Below, one piece after another: positions 1 to 12,307 of a stretch of DNA of 35,671 bases (positions are counted from its first letter, which is position 1; the number at the start of each line of letters is the position of its first letter). The translations under genes were made by a program, and so were the position numbers. The DNA is from an uncultured Pseudomonadales bacterium (GTDB lineage: Bacteria; Pseudomonadota; Gammaproteobacteria; Pseudomonadales; Azotimanducaceae), in contig CAKZWF010000083.1 of assembly GCA_937921865.1 (NCBI GenBank), positions 1 through 35,671 of the forward strand, in the 5' to 3' direction. Under the pieces are notes generated by a model. That model was not told where the DNA came from, ran no database searches, and saw nothing but the letters and a program-made list of their open reading frames with translations.

Positions 1-1207
1 GCTGGCTACTTTGAAACTCCTGGCGGTCGGTTTTATACAGCCAATGGCCGGCGATGCCATTTTCTGCCACCGCTGCCATTCTTTCGGTACGGATTTGCAC
101 TTCGATGGGTACCCCGTGCATACCGAACAAGGTGGTGTGCAGGGACTGGTAGCCGTTCGCTTTGGGTATCGCGATGTAGTCCTTGAAGCGTCCGGCAACC
201 GGTTTGTAGAGATTGTGCATGATGCCCAGGGTGCGGTAACAGTCGTCGACCTGGTCGACGACGATCCGGAAAGCAAAAACGTCCATGATTTCGGAAAATG
301 GTTTGTGCTGGGTCTTCATCTTCCGATAGATGGAATAGAGGTTTTTTTCCCGGCCGTGCACGCCGGCATTCAAGCCTTCAGCGATTAAAGCGGCGGCGAT
401 GGATTTACCCAGCTCTTCCACCAGCTCTTTGCGGTGGCCGCCAGCGGCACGGACCGCGGCCCCGATGCGATTGGCCCGCAGCGGGTATAGTGCTTCAAAG
501 CCCAGCTCTTCGAATTCCACCTTCATCGAATGGATGCCCAGGCGGTTGGCGATGGGTGCGTAGAACTCCAGGGTTTCCCGGGAAATTCTTTTCCTCTGCT
601 CCGGAGACATGACCCCTACGGTCCGCATGTTGTGCAGCCGGTCCGCCAGTTTGACCATGATCACGCGGATGTCTTTGGCCATCGCCATGGCCATTTTCTG
701 AAAGTTTTCCGCTTGCGCTTCCGCCCGACTGCCGAAGATTTTTGTCAGCTTGGACACCCCGTCGACAATTTCTGCGACCGAAGAGCCGAACTGATCGGTA
801 ATGGTGCCTTTGCTGGCATCGGTATCTTCGATCACATCATGCAGCAGCGCGGCGATGATGGTTTCGCTGTCCATACGAATGCCGGCCAGGATGTTCGCGA
901 CCGCCAGCGGATGGGTAATATAGGCATGCCCGGTGCGGCGCATCTGTCCTTCGTGCTGGACTTCCGCATAGGCGTGAGCGGCCGCTATCTGCTGGACCTG
1001 GTCGTCGGGGAGGTAGCTGGCAGCCAGCTTGAGCAGTTTGTCGATTGTCGCCGGATAGGCGACAGAATCCTTCCTGGCGTGTTCGGCCAGTTGGTCGGCA
1101 AAATAAGATCCATCAGCCGGACTGGCTGAATTCGGGCCAAGCGGCGCCCGGGTACCGGGCTTTGGCCCGGCTCGGGATTTAGATTTGGGCTTCGCCGTGC
1201 TCGCCAT
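1..1207 (-). CDS. spoT: Bifunctional (p)ppGpp synthetase/hydrolase SpoT, partial (C-terminus beyond window)
   Basis: SpoT makes and degrades the alarmone (p)ppGpp in the cytoplasm. About 402 N-terminal residues are visible. The HD hydrolase domain is intact: ITHPLAVA near residue 97 and the HDxxED motif as [10 protein letters not shown] at 121-130. The synthetase domain follows, with RFKD at 340-343, the RxKD form typical of bifunctional or hydrolase-competent enzymes rather than RelA, then [19 protein letters not shown] and EVQIRTERM. The TGS, helical and ACT domains would lie outside the window. The only in-frame ATG ahead of the conserved region is at 1207, which gives an N-terminal extension of about 50 basic, Pro/Ser-rich residues and a 29-bp overlap with the end of rpoZ. 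Identity is near certain; the start is less sure. Confidence 0.95.
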   Translation of the reverse strand, partial: MASTAKPKSKSRAGPKPGTRAPLGPNSASPADGSYFADQLAEHARKDSVAYPATIDKLLKLAASYLPDDQVQQIAAAHAYAEVQHEGQMRRTGHAYITHPLAVANILAGIRMDSETIIAALLHDVIEDTDASKGTITDQFGSSVAEIVDGVSKLTKIFGSRAEAQAENFQKMAMAMAKDIRVIMVKLADRLHNMRTVGVMSPEQRKRISRETLEFYAPIANRLGIHSMKVEFEELGFEALYPLRANRIGAAVRAAGGHRKELVEELGKSIAAALIAEGLNAGVHGREKNLYSIYRKMKTQHKPFSEIMDVFAFRIVVDQVDDCYRTLGIMHNLYKPVAGRFKDYIAIPKANGYQSLHTTLFGMHGVPIEVQIRTERMAAVAENGIAGHWLYKTDRQEFQSSQ

Positions 1208-1457
1208 CTCCGACGTGGAATGAGACCTGGATGACCTCATCCTCTGTGGAGGTTTCCTGCGCGTCAAGCATTTCGTTGTTGATCAGACCTGCTGCAATTT
1301 CGCGCAGAGCGATCACGGTGTGCTTGTCGTTTTCTTCCGGCACCAGCGGCTCAGCGCCGTATCGGCGCATGTGGCGTGCCCGGCGGGTCGCCTGCATGAC
1401 GAGTTCGAAACGGTTTTCGACGTTTTCAAGACAGTCTTCGACGGTGATACGGGCCAT
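1179..1457 (-). CDS. rpoZ: RNA polymerase omega subunit
   Basis: Omega is the small assembly subunit of RNA polymerase that chaperones beta-prime; in proteobacteria it also forms part of a ppGpp-binding site. The 92-residue protein begins [20 protein letters not shown], the family's usual start, and continues with the conserved RRARHM and [15 protein letters not shown] segments. An upstream in-frame GTG at 1466 would add three residues, but the ATG at 1457 has an AGGTGG ribosome site at a good distance and matches family starts. It lies 42 bp after gmk and overlaps the presumed spoT start, so gmk-rpoZ-spoT probably share a transcript. This pairing is common in gammaproteobacteria. Confidence 0.96.
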   Translation of the reverse strand: MARITVEDCLENVENRFELVMQATRRARHMRRYGAEPLVPEENDKHTVIALREIAAGLINNEMLDAQETSTEDEVIQVSFHVGDGEHGEAQI

Positions 1458-1499
1458 GGTTTCCACCTGATTCAGCGAGCGCGCGAGTGTAACGGCGCT

Positions 1500-2144
1500 T
1501 CAGGGCGCTGACAAGAGATCCTCAAGCAAGGTTTGCAGGCGTTTTCCGGCCGCCGGGCGGCGACATCGCTCTGCCTGCACGATTGCCTGCAGCTGGTTCA
1601 GCGCCGCGGCGAAGTCGTCGTTGACCACGAGATAGTCGAAATCGTTGTGATGGGCCAACTCCGTGCGTGCTTCAGCCAGCCGGTTTTCGATGACCTCGCT
1701 GGCGTCTTCGCCGCGGTTGTGGAGTCTTGCCCGCAGCGTGGCCAGGGAGGGCGGCAGAATAAAGACGCTGACCACGTCAGGATGTCGCTCGCGGACCTGA
1801 GCAGCACCCTGCCAGTCAATTTCCAGGATCACGTCAGCGCCAGAATCGAAACATCGGGCGACCGAGCTGCGTGCGGTGCCGTAGAGATTGCCGAACACAT
1901 CGGCGTGTTCGAGAAATTCGCCGTTTGCGATGAGTTCACGGAAGGTCGTGGTGTCCACAAAATGGTAGTTGATGCCGTTGCGCTCGGTGGGGCGCATGGG
2001 GCGCGTGGTGTGGGAAACGCACACTGCAAGCGTCGGGTCCTGCTTGAGCAGGGCCCTGACCAGACTGGTTTTTCCGGCGCCCGACGGCGCTGAGACGATG
2101 AATAGAATGCCGCCAGAGGGGTTGTCAGCGTGTTGCTCGCTCAT
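1500..2144 (-). CDS. gmk: Guanylate kinase
   Basis: Guanylate kinase phosphorylates GMP to GDP with ATP in the purine pathway. The 214-residue product has the P-loop SAPSGAGKTS at residues 18-27, the GMP-binding segment SHTTRPMRPTERNGINYHFV and the conserved YGT and EIDWQGA motifs, followed by the LID segment with RLHNRGEDA. Length is typical. The ATG overlaps the yicC stop as ATGA, indicating translational coupling to the upstream gene. A short hydrophilic N-terminal stretch of about ten residues precedes the core, as in several relatives. Confidence 0.97.
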   Translation of the reverse strand: MSEQHADNPSGGILFIVSAPSGAGKTSLVRALLKQDPTLAVCVSHTTRPMRPTERNGINYHFVDTTTFRELIANGEFLEHADVFGNLYGTARSSVARCFDSGADVILEIDWQGAAQVRERHPDVVSVFILPPSLATLRARLHNRGEDASEVIENRLAEARTELAHHNDFDYLVVNDDFAAALNQLQAIVQAERCRRPAAGKRLQTLLEDLLSAP

Positions 2145-3007
2145 TCGATGTTCTGTACCTGCTCGCGGATCTGTTCGATGACGACTTTCAGATCAACAGA
2201 CTTCTGAGAGGTGGCCGGCAGCACCGACTTGGCGCCAAGGGTATTGGCTTCCCGATTCAGTTCCTGGGTGAGGAAATCCAGGCGGCGGCCGTGAGGGCCC
2301 GGTCCGCGCAGGATGGAGCGGGCTTCTTCGACGTGAATCGACAGTCGATCCAGTTCCTCGGCGACATCAGCACGCTGCGCGAGCAGCGCGATTTCCTGCT
2401 CCAGGCGTCCGTTATCTACCTGGACGGTCAGGTCTTTGAGCCGCTGCTGCAGTTTGTTCTGGATCTCGTGGCCTATCGATGCGGTCAGGGATTTAACGGC
2501 GGCGACCACCCTGTCTATTTCGTCGAGGCGGCTGGTCACGGTTGCGGCCAGCTGGCCGCCTTCCCGTTGGCGGTGCTCGATCAGCATCGTCAGCGCTGCC
2601 TCGAAGAGGTCTTCGGCAGCTTCACCTGTCGCATCGGGATCGACACTGGCATCTTCTCCGATTACGCCGGGCCAACGCAGCAGGTCCATGGTCGACGGTG
2701 GGTGGGCTTCCGGCACGTCGCGTTTTATCTGCTCCAGAACGCCGATCACCTGCAGCAGCAACGGGCGGTTCAATTCAACTGACTGTTCACCGTCCTGACG
2801 GTCAAGACGCAAAGTGCAGTCGACCTTGCCTCTCTTGAGGTGTTTGCGCAGCGTTTCGCGCAGGCCGTGTTCGAGGCTGCGCACCGGCTCCGGCAGACGG
2901 AACTGGGTTTCGAGATAGCGATGGTTGACCGATTTCAGCTCCCAGGTGAGCTGCAGTCCGGCGCAATCGGACTGGGTGCGGGCAAAAGCGGTCATACTGT
3001 TGACCAT
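2141..3007 (-). CDS. yicC: YicC family endoribonuclease
   Basis: YicC proteins are conserved cytoplasmic proteins; the E. coli member has been described as an endoribonuclease that affects small-RNA stability. The 288-residue protein starts MVNSMTAFAR, matching the family start (M-x-x-SMTAxAR). It has an N-terminal YicC domain to about residue 155 and a C-terminal DUF1732-type domain from about 205, with the conserved EEARSIL, GRRLDFLTQELNREANTLGAKS and LKVVIEQIREQVQNIE stretches. It is divergent from rph across about 240 bp and is the first gene of the yicC-gmk-rpoZ-spoT run, overlapping gmk by 4 bp. Confidence 0.93.
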   Translation of the reverse strand: MVNSMTAFARTQSDCAGLQLTWELKSVNHRYLETQFRLPEPVRSLEHGLRETLRKHLKRGKVDCTLRLDRQDGEQSVELNRPLLLQVIGVLEQIKRDVPEAHPPSTMDLLRWPGVIGEDASVDPDATGEAAEDLFEAALTMLIEHRQREGGQLAATVTSRLDEIDRVVAAVKSLTASIGHEIQNKLQQRLKDLTVQVDNGRLEQEIALLAQRADVAEELDRLSIHVEEARSILRGPGPHGRRLDFLTQELNREANTLGAKSVLPATSQKSVDLKVVIEQIREQVQNIE

Positions 3008-3036
3008 AATTATTCTTAGCGTCGGGACAGGCGTCT

Positions 3037-3042
3037 ATTGTA
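3037..3042 (-). promoter_or_regulatory. Possible -10 box for yicC
   Basis: Read on the minus strand this is TACAAT, five of six to the sigma-70 -10 consensus, about 30 bp ahead of the yicC ATG. The best -35 match (GTATCA at 3061-3066, 18-bp spacer) is weak, so this is only a candidate. Confidence 0.3.
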
Positions 3043-3061
3043 GCCGGCCACCCGGACGGCT

Positions 3062-3081
3062 GATACCGAGACTGAGGTATC
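3062..3081. repeat. Inverted repeat GATACC-N8-GGTATC between yicC and rph
   Basis: A perfect 6-bp-arm dyad with an 8-bp centre sits in the divergent intergenic region. It overlaps the putative yicC -35 and ends 2 bp before the putative rph -35. Size and position suit an operator for a dimeric regulator, but no regulator is recognised. Confidence 0.35.
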
Positions 3082-3083
3082 GG

Positions 3084-3111
3084 GTGACCCGGGCCGGAGA
3101 GTTTCTATAAT
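3084..3111 (+). promoter_or_regulatory. Sigma-70-type promoter for rph-pyrE
   Basis: A perfect TATAAT -10 at 3106-3111 is preceded, with 16 bp spacing, by GTGACC at 3084-3089 (four of six to TTGACA). Transcription would start near 3118 and leave a leader of about 130 nt. The leader contains two short hairpins, GGTTG-N6-CAACC at 3178-3193 and ACAGG-N5-CCTGT at 3208-3222, ahead of the AGAGGA ribosome site of rph. Confidence 0.5.
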
Positions 3112-3248
3112 GGCCGCCGCAAAAGACGACTCGGCTGTTGCTTCGGCTGGGGTTTGATCGCGGCTGGTTCGCTTCATGGTTGAAAGCGCAACCAACCTGC
3201 GATCACTACAGGCACAACCTGTCTACTTATAATGAAGAGGAATACCCA

Positions 3249-3953
3249 ATGACCCAGCGCCCCAGCGGCCGCCAGCCCGATCAACTTCGCTCCGTGAGAT
3301 TTACCCGAGGATTCACGCGCCATTCGGCCGGCTCTGTGCTGGTAGAGTTTGGCGACACCAAGGTGATCTGCACGGCGAGTGTCGACAACTCGGTACCCGG
3401 CTTTCTCCGCGGTAAAGGCCAGGGCTGGCTTACTGCTGAGTACGGCATGTTGCCTGGTTCGACCCATACTCGCGTAGACCGTGAAGCAGCCAGGGGCAAA
3501 CAGGGCGGTCGAACCGTCGAAATCCAGCGGCTCATTGGCCGCTCGCTGCGTGCAGCGATCGATCTGCAGGCGCTCGGTGAGCGAACCGTACGAATAGATT
3601 GCGATGTCATCCAGGCTGACGGCGGCACCCGCACCGCGTCTATTACCGGTGCATCAGTGGCGCTGGCCGATGCCCTTGCCAGCATTGGTGTTCAGAGTGC
3701 ATTCAGGGAGCATGTGGCATCTATATCCGTTGGAATCTGGCGAGGATTGCCAGTACTGGATCTGGACTATCCGGAAGATTCAAATGCCGAGACCGATATG
3801 AACGTTGTGGCCGTGCAATCCGGCGGGTTTGTGGAAATCCAGGGCACCGCTGAACAGGAAGCGTTTTCGGATGCGGAGCTGACCAGCATGCTGGCTTTGG
3901 CCCGCAAAGGTACAGCGGAACTGTTTGAGCTGCAGCGACAGGCGTTGGCCTGA
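3249..3953 (+). CDS. rph: Ribonuclease PH
   Basis: RNase PH is a phosphate-dependent 3'-to-5' exoribonuclease that trims tRNA 3' ends. The 234-residue protein begins [15 protein letters not shown], the family's standard start, with AGAGGA just upstream; a longer in-frame reading from 3138 has no family support. Conserved segments are [18 protein letters not shown] (28-45), [20 protein letters not shown], the phosphate-binding [11 protein letters not shown] (125-135) and the acidic [17 protein letters not shown]. It is full length, unlike the frameshifted rph of E. coli K-12. pyrE follows 51 bp downstream, probably on the same transcript. No terminator or T-run resembling the E. coli pyrE attenuator is visible in that gap. 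Confidence 0.97.
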   Translation: MTQRPSGRQPDQLRSVRFTRGFTRHSAGSVLVEFGDTKVICTASVDNSVPGFLRGKGQGWLTAEYGMLPGSTHTRVDREAARGKQGGRTVEIQRLIGRSLRAAIDLQALGERTVRIDCDVIQADGGTRTASITGASVALADALASIGVQSAFREHVASISVGIWRGLPVLDLDYPEDSNAETDMNVVAVQSGGFVEIQGTAEQEAFSDAELTSMLALARKGTAELFELQRQALA

Positions 3954-4004
3954 CGAGGCATTGTGATCAGGCTCCACGGGAATAAGGCAGGAAATTAGAC
4001 AACA

Positions 4005-4661
4005 ATGGACCAACAGAAACGAGATTTACTGGCATTGCTGATTGACGAAGAAGTGCTCCAGTTTGGCAGCTTTGTGCTCAAGTCCGGCCGTCAGAGCCCC
4101 TATTTCTTCAATCTTGGCGCGATCAACACGGGTGCGGCAATTGCGGCGCTTGGGGAAGCCTATGCGGAAAAGATCACCGATCTGGATTTCAGCTTCGACA
4201 CCCTGTTTGGTCCCGCTTATAAAGGCATTCCAATTGCTGTTTCTGCCGCGCAGGCGCTGGCTCGGCGTGGCAACAACACCGGCTGGGCGTTCAATCGTAA
4301 AGAAGCCAAAGCCCACGGCGAGGGCGGTCAGTTCGTGGGTGCCTGCGTCCAGGGGCGGGTCCTGCTGGTGGACGATGTGCTCACTGCCGGTACCGCGCTG
4401 CGCGAAGCCGCTGGGTTGATTACCGCAGCCGGTGGTGAGCTGGTTGGCGTAGTGATTGCGCTTGATCGTCAGGAACGGATTGATGGTGGCACTGCGGTTG
4501 CGAATCTGAGCTCAGAATTGGCTATTCCGGTCACCAGCATCCTCACCCTGCAGGACGTGATCGAGTACCTTGACTTGATTGGGCGTGAGGACAACCATTC
4601 AAAACAGAAGCTGGCCCAGGTGAAAGCTTATCAGGCACAGTACTGTCAGCTAGGCACTTAA
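4005..4661 (+). CDS. pyrE: Orotate phosphoribosyltransferase
   Basis: PyrE converts orotate and PRPP to OMP in pyrimidine synthesis. The 218-residue protein has the N-terminal FVLKSGRQSPYFFNLG, the catalytic-loop segment FNRKEAKAHGEGG (97-109) and the PRPP-binding signature VLLVDDVLTAGTA (119-131). Length matches the E. coli-type enzyme. It follows rph. The ribosome site is not strong (AGGCAGGA, about 13 nt from the ATG). Confidence 0.97.
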   Translation: MDQQKRDLLALLIDEEVLQFGSFVLKSGRQSPYFFNLGAINTGAAIAALGEAYAEKITDLDFSFDTLFGPAYKGIPIAVSAAQALARRGNNTGWAFNRKEAKAHGEGGQFVGACVQGRVLLVDDVLTAGTALREAAGLITAAGGELVGVVIALDRQERIDGGTAVANLSSELAIPVTSILTLQDVIEYLDLIGREDNHSKQKLAQVKAYQAQYCQLGT

Positions 4662-4701
4662 GGATGAAAGCCACCGGCTAATGGTCGCTGAGGGAATGAC
4701 G

Positions 4702-5372
4702 ATGAATCAAACAAACGGCATAGCCGCGCCCGCTGGACAGAATTGCCCCAGCCGGTTTGTGGTCCGGCACCTGGCGGCTTTTCTGGTCGTATCAGGACTG
4801 CTGGTGGCCCAGATTGCGAGCGCTCAGGTGGTCTACCGCTGGATTAACGCCGATGGTAAACCGGAAGTGTCACATTCGATCCCCGCCGATGTCGTGCACA
4901 AAGGCTACGAGATTCTCGACGGCAACACGATGAACCGCCTTAAGGTGGTCCCGCCGCAGATGACAGACGGCGAATACACTGAGCAGTTGGCTCGTGAAAA
5001 AGCCCAGGCCGAGTGCCAGCGCACATTAAACAGAATCTACTCCCGTTATGAAAAGCTGGAAGACATCAACGATGCTGAAGTTTCAGCTCTCCGGAAACTG
5101 GATGTCCGGGTCAGCAACGCCCAGCAGGATCTCACCCGCGCGAAGCGGGAGCTGGCAAAGCTTGAATCATCAGCGGCCAGTCAGGAGCGCCAGGGGAAAG
5201 CGGTCAGTAAAGCTTTACTGGCGGAATTGACCAGTGCCAACAGCCAGATTGCAACTCTGGAACGGGAACTCGGCCAGCGCAAGCAGGAGCGCGAAGACAT
5301 GCAGCACGACTTCGAACTGGAGCGGCTGATGTTTAACGCTAACGACTGCAACGTTGAGCACCTGGCCCGCCG

Positions 5373-5376
<4 letters not shown>
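4702..5376 (+). CDS. Secreted DUF4124-type coiled-coil protein
   Basis: Function unknown. The start at 4702 is chosen because GAGGGA lies 6 nt upstream; two further in-frame ATGs (4681, 4696) are worse placed. The 224-residue product has a signal peptide with hydrophobic core LAAFLVVSGLLVAQIA and likely cleavage after ASA near residue 41. The start of the mature part, VVYRWINADGKPEVSH, is the DUF4124 pattern seen in many proteobacterial envelope proteins. Residues of roughly 95-205 are highly charged and heptad-like (LTRAKRELAKLESS, IATLERELGQRKQERED), predicting a coiled coil. Two cysteines (in AECQR and NDCNV) flank the coil and could form a disulfide. It follows pyrE by 40 bp and its end overlaps slmA tail-to-tail by 4 bp. 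Confidence 0.7.
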
Positions 5377-9510
<4,134 letters not shown>

Positions 9511-9629
9511 AGTCAGCGCGTCCTTGAGCCCCTGGCCAATACGGCCGAACAGGCCGATGGCACCGCCGATTAAGTTTATCAGGGGCGATATGGTAGTTTG
9601 CCCGGCAGGGGCTTGCTAGCACCGAAGCG

Positions 9630-10913
9630 CTAAATTGCAACGTGTTCCGGGTTGGTATGCGCTAACTGTGCCTCAAAACGGGCACACACCAGGGAAATGA
9701 CCGCGACCGATAGAGCGTATTTGTCCTGTTTTGCCAGTTGGGTCTCGCCATCGCTGAATATCACAGTCGCGGCGTTGCTTGAGCTGTTGAATCCGATATC
9801 CGGCCTTGAGACGTCGTTAACGACAATGGCGTCCAGTTTTTTGCGCACCAGTTTCTGCCTGGCGTGCTCGTTGGCATTCTGGGTTTCTGCGGCAAACCCG
9901 ACCACAACTCCGGGTCTGGAACTCATTGCCGCCACGCTGGCCACGATGTCAGGATTTTCAATGAGCGACAGCTGCATGCCCGCTTCAGAGTCTGCGGCGG
10001 CCGGGGCTTTCTTGATTTTCTGATCTGCCGGTCGGGCTGGCCGGTAGTCGGCGACAGCCGCCACGGCGACAAACAGATCACTGCCAGACGCCTGGGCCAG
10101 GCTGGCCTCATACATCTCCAGTGCGGTAGTAACCGGAATGAGCTCAATACCTGCTGGTGGAGCAATCGAAACCGGGCCGGAGATCAGGGTGACCTGGGCG
10201 CCCGCATCCCTCGCCGCTCGGGCGAATGCGTAACCCTGCCTGCCTGAGCTGTGGTTGCTGATGTAGCGCACCGGATCCAGGGGCTCGCGGGTTGGACCGG
10301 CAGTAATCACCACTCTGCGGCCTTTGAGCAACTGGCTGTGTTGTGTGCTCTGCAGAAAGTGGTTTTCGAGGGCGTTGAGCAGTGCCAGTGGCTCCTGCAT
10401 GCGCCCAGGTCCGAACTCGCCACAGGCCTGTTCGCCGCTGTCAGGCTCAAGCACTGTTACACCGTCTTCGATCAGCGTCGCCACGTTGCGTTCGGTTGCG
10501 GCCGCCTGCCACATCACTGTGTTCATGGCTGGCGCAACCCATAGCGGCGCGCGGCTGGCAAGACAAAGCGCTCCCAGCAGATCGTCGCTCCTACCCTGAG
10601 CCAGCCTGCTCAGGCAGTCGGCGGTTGCTGGTGCGATCAGAATGATGTCCGCCCAGCGTGCCAGCTCGATATGCCCCATCGAGGCCTCTGCAGCGGGATC
10701 CCACAAATTGTCGCGAACCGGTCGGCCACTGACCGCCTGGAGGCTGGTGGCGGTGACAAATTGACTCGCGGCACGGGTCATTACGACCTGAACCTCTGCA
10801 CCGGCCTGGCGCAGAAGACGCACAAGCTCCGGCGTCTTGTACGCAGCGATGCCGCCGCTGACACCCAGTAGGATGCGTCGGTCTTTCAGACTGTCTGGTG
10901 CAGAATTTGCCAC
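9630..10913 (-). CDS. coaBC: Bifunctional phosphopantothenoylcysteine decarboxylase / phosphopantothenate-cysteine ligase
   Basis: CoaBC carries out two coenzyme A steps: joining cysteine to phosphopantothenate and decarboxylating the product. The 427-residue protein has an N-terminal flavin-dependent CoaC domain with GVSGGIAAYK (17-26), catalytic His81 (MGHIELARWAD), PAMNTVMW (128-135) and the flap cysteine C164 in GEQACGEFGPGRM. The CoaB domain begins near 198 (RRVVITAGPTREPLDPVRYISNHSSG), with the ADYRP motif and KIKK. The start is a GTG at 10913. It diverges from radC and heads the algC-argB-slmA run; the dut gene that often follows coaBC is absent. Confidence 0.96.
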   Translation of the reverse strand: MANSAPDSLKDRRILLGVSGGIAAYKTPELVRLLRQAGAEVQVVMTRAASQFVTATSLQAVSGRPVRDNLWDPAAEASMGHIELARWADIILIAPATADCLSRLAQGRSDDLLGALCLASRAPLWVAPAMNTVMWQAAATERNVATLIEDGVTVLEPDSGEQACGEFGPGRMQEPLALLNALENHFLQSTQHSQLLKGRRVVITAGPTREPLDPVRYISNHSSGRQGYAFARAARDAGAQVTLISGPVSIAPPAGIELIPVTTALEMYEASLAQASGSDLFVAVAAVADYRPARPADQKIKKAPAAADSEAGMQLSLIENPDIVASVAAMSSRPGVVVGFAAETQNANEHARQKLVRKKLDAIVVNDVSRPDIGFNSSSNAATVIFSDGETQLAKQDKYALSVAVISLVCARFEAQLAHTNPEHVAI

Positions 10914-10962
10914 AGGATCACCGTCGATTATTTGCTGCTGGCATATCAGTTACCGGCATTGT

Positions 10963-10972
10963 TGACCGGTCA
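10963..10972. repeat. Palindrome TGACCGGTCA in the coaBC-radC divergent region
   Basis: A perfect 10-bp palindrome. Its half-sites (TGACC/GGTCA) recur as GGTCA-N9-TGACC at 11010-11028 across the radC start codon. It could be an operator for both genes; no regulator is known from the sequence. Confidence 0.3.
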
Positions 10973-10976
10973 GCTG

Positions 10977-10985
10977 ATCATAGCA
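10977..10985 (-). promoter_or_regulatory. Extended -10 promoter for coaBC
   Basis: On the minus strand the sequence reads TGC-TATGAT, an extended -10 element with five of six matches to TATAAT. It lies about 60 bp ahead of the coaBC GTG. No convincing -35 is seen, which extended -10 promoters tolerate. Confidence 0.4.
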
Positions 10986-11013
10986 TGCGCTGCGCCGGGG
11001 GCTGTTCCCGGTC

Positions 11014-11682
11014 ATGATTGATCTGACCGGAGCACCTGACCCGCGGCAGCGCCTGCGTGAGCTGGGTGTGGGCTCGGTGACAGACGCTGAACTGCTGGCA
11101 ATCTGCCTAGGTACCGGCGCAGCCGGTGTACCGGTGTTGGAGCTTTCCCGGCGCCTGCTGGTGCGGTTTGGTGGAATCCCGCAGCTGCTGGAAGCCCCTG
11201 CCATGCGCTTGCTTGAAGAGCGTGGAGTTGGACCGGCCCGGGTGGCTCTGCTGCAGGCGATTGGCGGTCTGGTTGAGCGATTTCATCACCAACAGCTGCA
11301 GCGAGGTCCAGTGTTGTCCAGTTCAGCTGAAGTGCGGGGTTTTCTGCGCAATCGCCTGGCACCTCAGACCAGGGAGGTCTTTGCCTGCCTGTTTCTCGAT
11401 AGTCGACACCGCGTAATTACTTATGAAACGCTGTTTCTAGGCACCGTGGATAGAGCGGCCGTGCACCCTCGTGAAGTTATGAGGCGTGCTTTAGAGCTCA
11501 ACGCGGCTGCGTTGATTCTTGCCCACAACCACCCTTCCGGCGTTGCGGAACCGAGTTCGGCAGATATTGCGCTGACGGCGTCACTTGCGGACCTGCTCAG
11601 TAAGGTAGATGTTCGGCTGTTAGACCATCTGGTGGTAGGCCGCGGCCGCGAGGTGTCGCTGGCCGAACGCGGCCTGATGTAA
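11014..11682 (+). CDS. radC: RadC family JAB/MPN-domain protein
   Basis: RadC proteins carry a helix-hairpin-helix-like N-terminus and a JAMM metalloprotease-like domain; their biological role is unsettled despite the name. The 222-residue protein has the JAMM signature HNHPSG (171-176) with S181 and D184 completing HxHP-x6-SxxD, and a supporting acidic E121. GVGPARVALLQA is the HhH-like part. The usual RPREKL motif near the N-terminus is altered to DPRQRL, and the usual LRTG is LGTG. It is divergent from coaBC and upstream of rpmB, the order found in many gammaproteobacteria. Confidence 0.93.
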   Translation: MIDLTGAPDPRQRLRELGVGSVTDAELLAICLGTGAAGVPVLELSRRLLVRFGGIPQLLEAPAMRLLEERGVGPARVALLQAIGGLVERFHHQQLQRGPVLSSSAEVRGFLRNRLAPQTREVFACLFLDSRHRVITYETLFLGTVDRAAVHPREVMRRALELNAAALILAHNHPSGVAEPSSADIALTASLADLLSKVDVRLLDHLVVGRGREVSLAERGLM

Positions 11683-11694
11683 ACAGCCTGGCGC

Positions 11695-11723
11695 TTGCGA
11701 GCAGTGGGTGGCTCTGGTATAAA
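11695..11723 (+). promoter_or_regulatory. Sigma-70 promoter for rpmB-rpmG
   Basis: TTGCGA at 11695-11700 and TATAAA at 11718-11723 are separated by exactly 17 bp, and a TGG precedes the -10 box. The pair lies about 30 bp ahead of the rpmB start. Strong, well-spaced boxes fit a highly expressed ribosomal operon. Confidence 0.65.
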
Positions 11724-11751
11724 GCGCGTCCTTTTTTACGGGGTTCTCGAG

Positions 11752-11988
11752 ATGTCGCAAGTTTGCCAGGTAACTGGAAAGCGGCCCATGGCGGGTAACA
11801 ACGTCAGCCACGCCAAAAACCGGACGCGGCGTCGTTTTTCGCCGAATCTGCACTCACACCGCTTCTGGGTCGAAAGTGAGAAGCGTTTCGTGCGTTTGAA
11901 GCTGTCTGCGGCAGGTATGCGCCTGATCGATAAAAATGGCATCGACGCGGTACTTGCTGATATGCGCAAACGCGGTGCAAAGGTCTAG
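11752..11988 (+). CDS. rpmB: 50S ribosomal protein bL28
   Basis: bL28 is a structural protein of the large ribosomal subunit. The 78-residue sequence starts [21 protein letters not shown] and contains [21 protein letters not shown], almost the enterobacterial sequence. The in-frame reading upstream to 11695 covers the promoter and is not part of the protein. It has one cysteine only, so this is the non-zinc-binding form. rpmG follows 51 bp downstream. Confidence 0.97.
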   Translation: MSQVCQVTGKRPMAGNNVSHAKNRTRRRFSPNLHSHRFWVESEKRFVRLKLSAAGMRLIDKNGIDAVLADMRKRGAKV

Positions 11989-12039
11989 CGACCGCCCTTT
12001 CGATCCCCATATTCAGATCTTCAATTCAGGAGCGGCTCA

Positions 12040-12195
12040 ATGCGCGATAAGATCAAACTGGTGTCCAGCGCTGGAACCGGCCACTACTACACCACCGACA
12101 AGAACAAGCGGACCACTCCAGATAAATTGGAAATGAAGAAATACGATCCGGTGGTTCGAAAGCACGTGCTGTACACCGAAGCCAAAATTAAATAA
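12040..12195 (+). CDS. rpmG: 50S ribosomal protein bL33
   Basis: This is a 51-residue small ribosomal protein of the large subunit: [20 protein letters not shown], then [30 protein letters not shown]. It has no cysteines, so it is the zinc-independent form. An AGGAG ribosome site (12028-12032) lies ahead of the ATG. It is co-transcribed with rpmB, and no clear terminator with a T-run follows. Confidence 0.97.
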   Translation: MRDKIKLVSSAGTGHYYTTDKNKRTTPDKLEMKKYDPVVRKHVLYTEAKIK

Positions 12196-12307
12196 CCCCA
12201 GACTGCTCGAAGACCTGGCTTACCGATCTGTTCCGATCCGGGGTCTGATAGAAGAAATTTGAACAGCGGTATCTCTTCCGATGCCGCTGAACTGGCGGAA
12301 CTTCACC

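Noticed and set aside
3228..3233. Perfect TATAAT just ahead of rph as a promoter -10
   Set aside because: Transcription would start inside or at the rph ribosome site and there is no acceptable -35; the TATAAT at 3106-3111 is better placed.
3138..3248. Extended N-terminus of rph
   Set aside because: It covers the leader hairpins and lacks a ribosome site; the MTQRPSGRQ start matches the family and has AGAGGA upstream.
12196..12280. Terminator after rpmG
   Set aside because: Short complementary segments exist, but no compact GC stem followed by a T-run.
12281..12307. ATG start for mutM at 12281
   Set aside because: It would put nine residues before the catalytic N-terminal proline, which must be residue 2.
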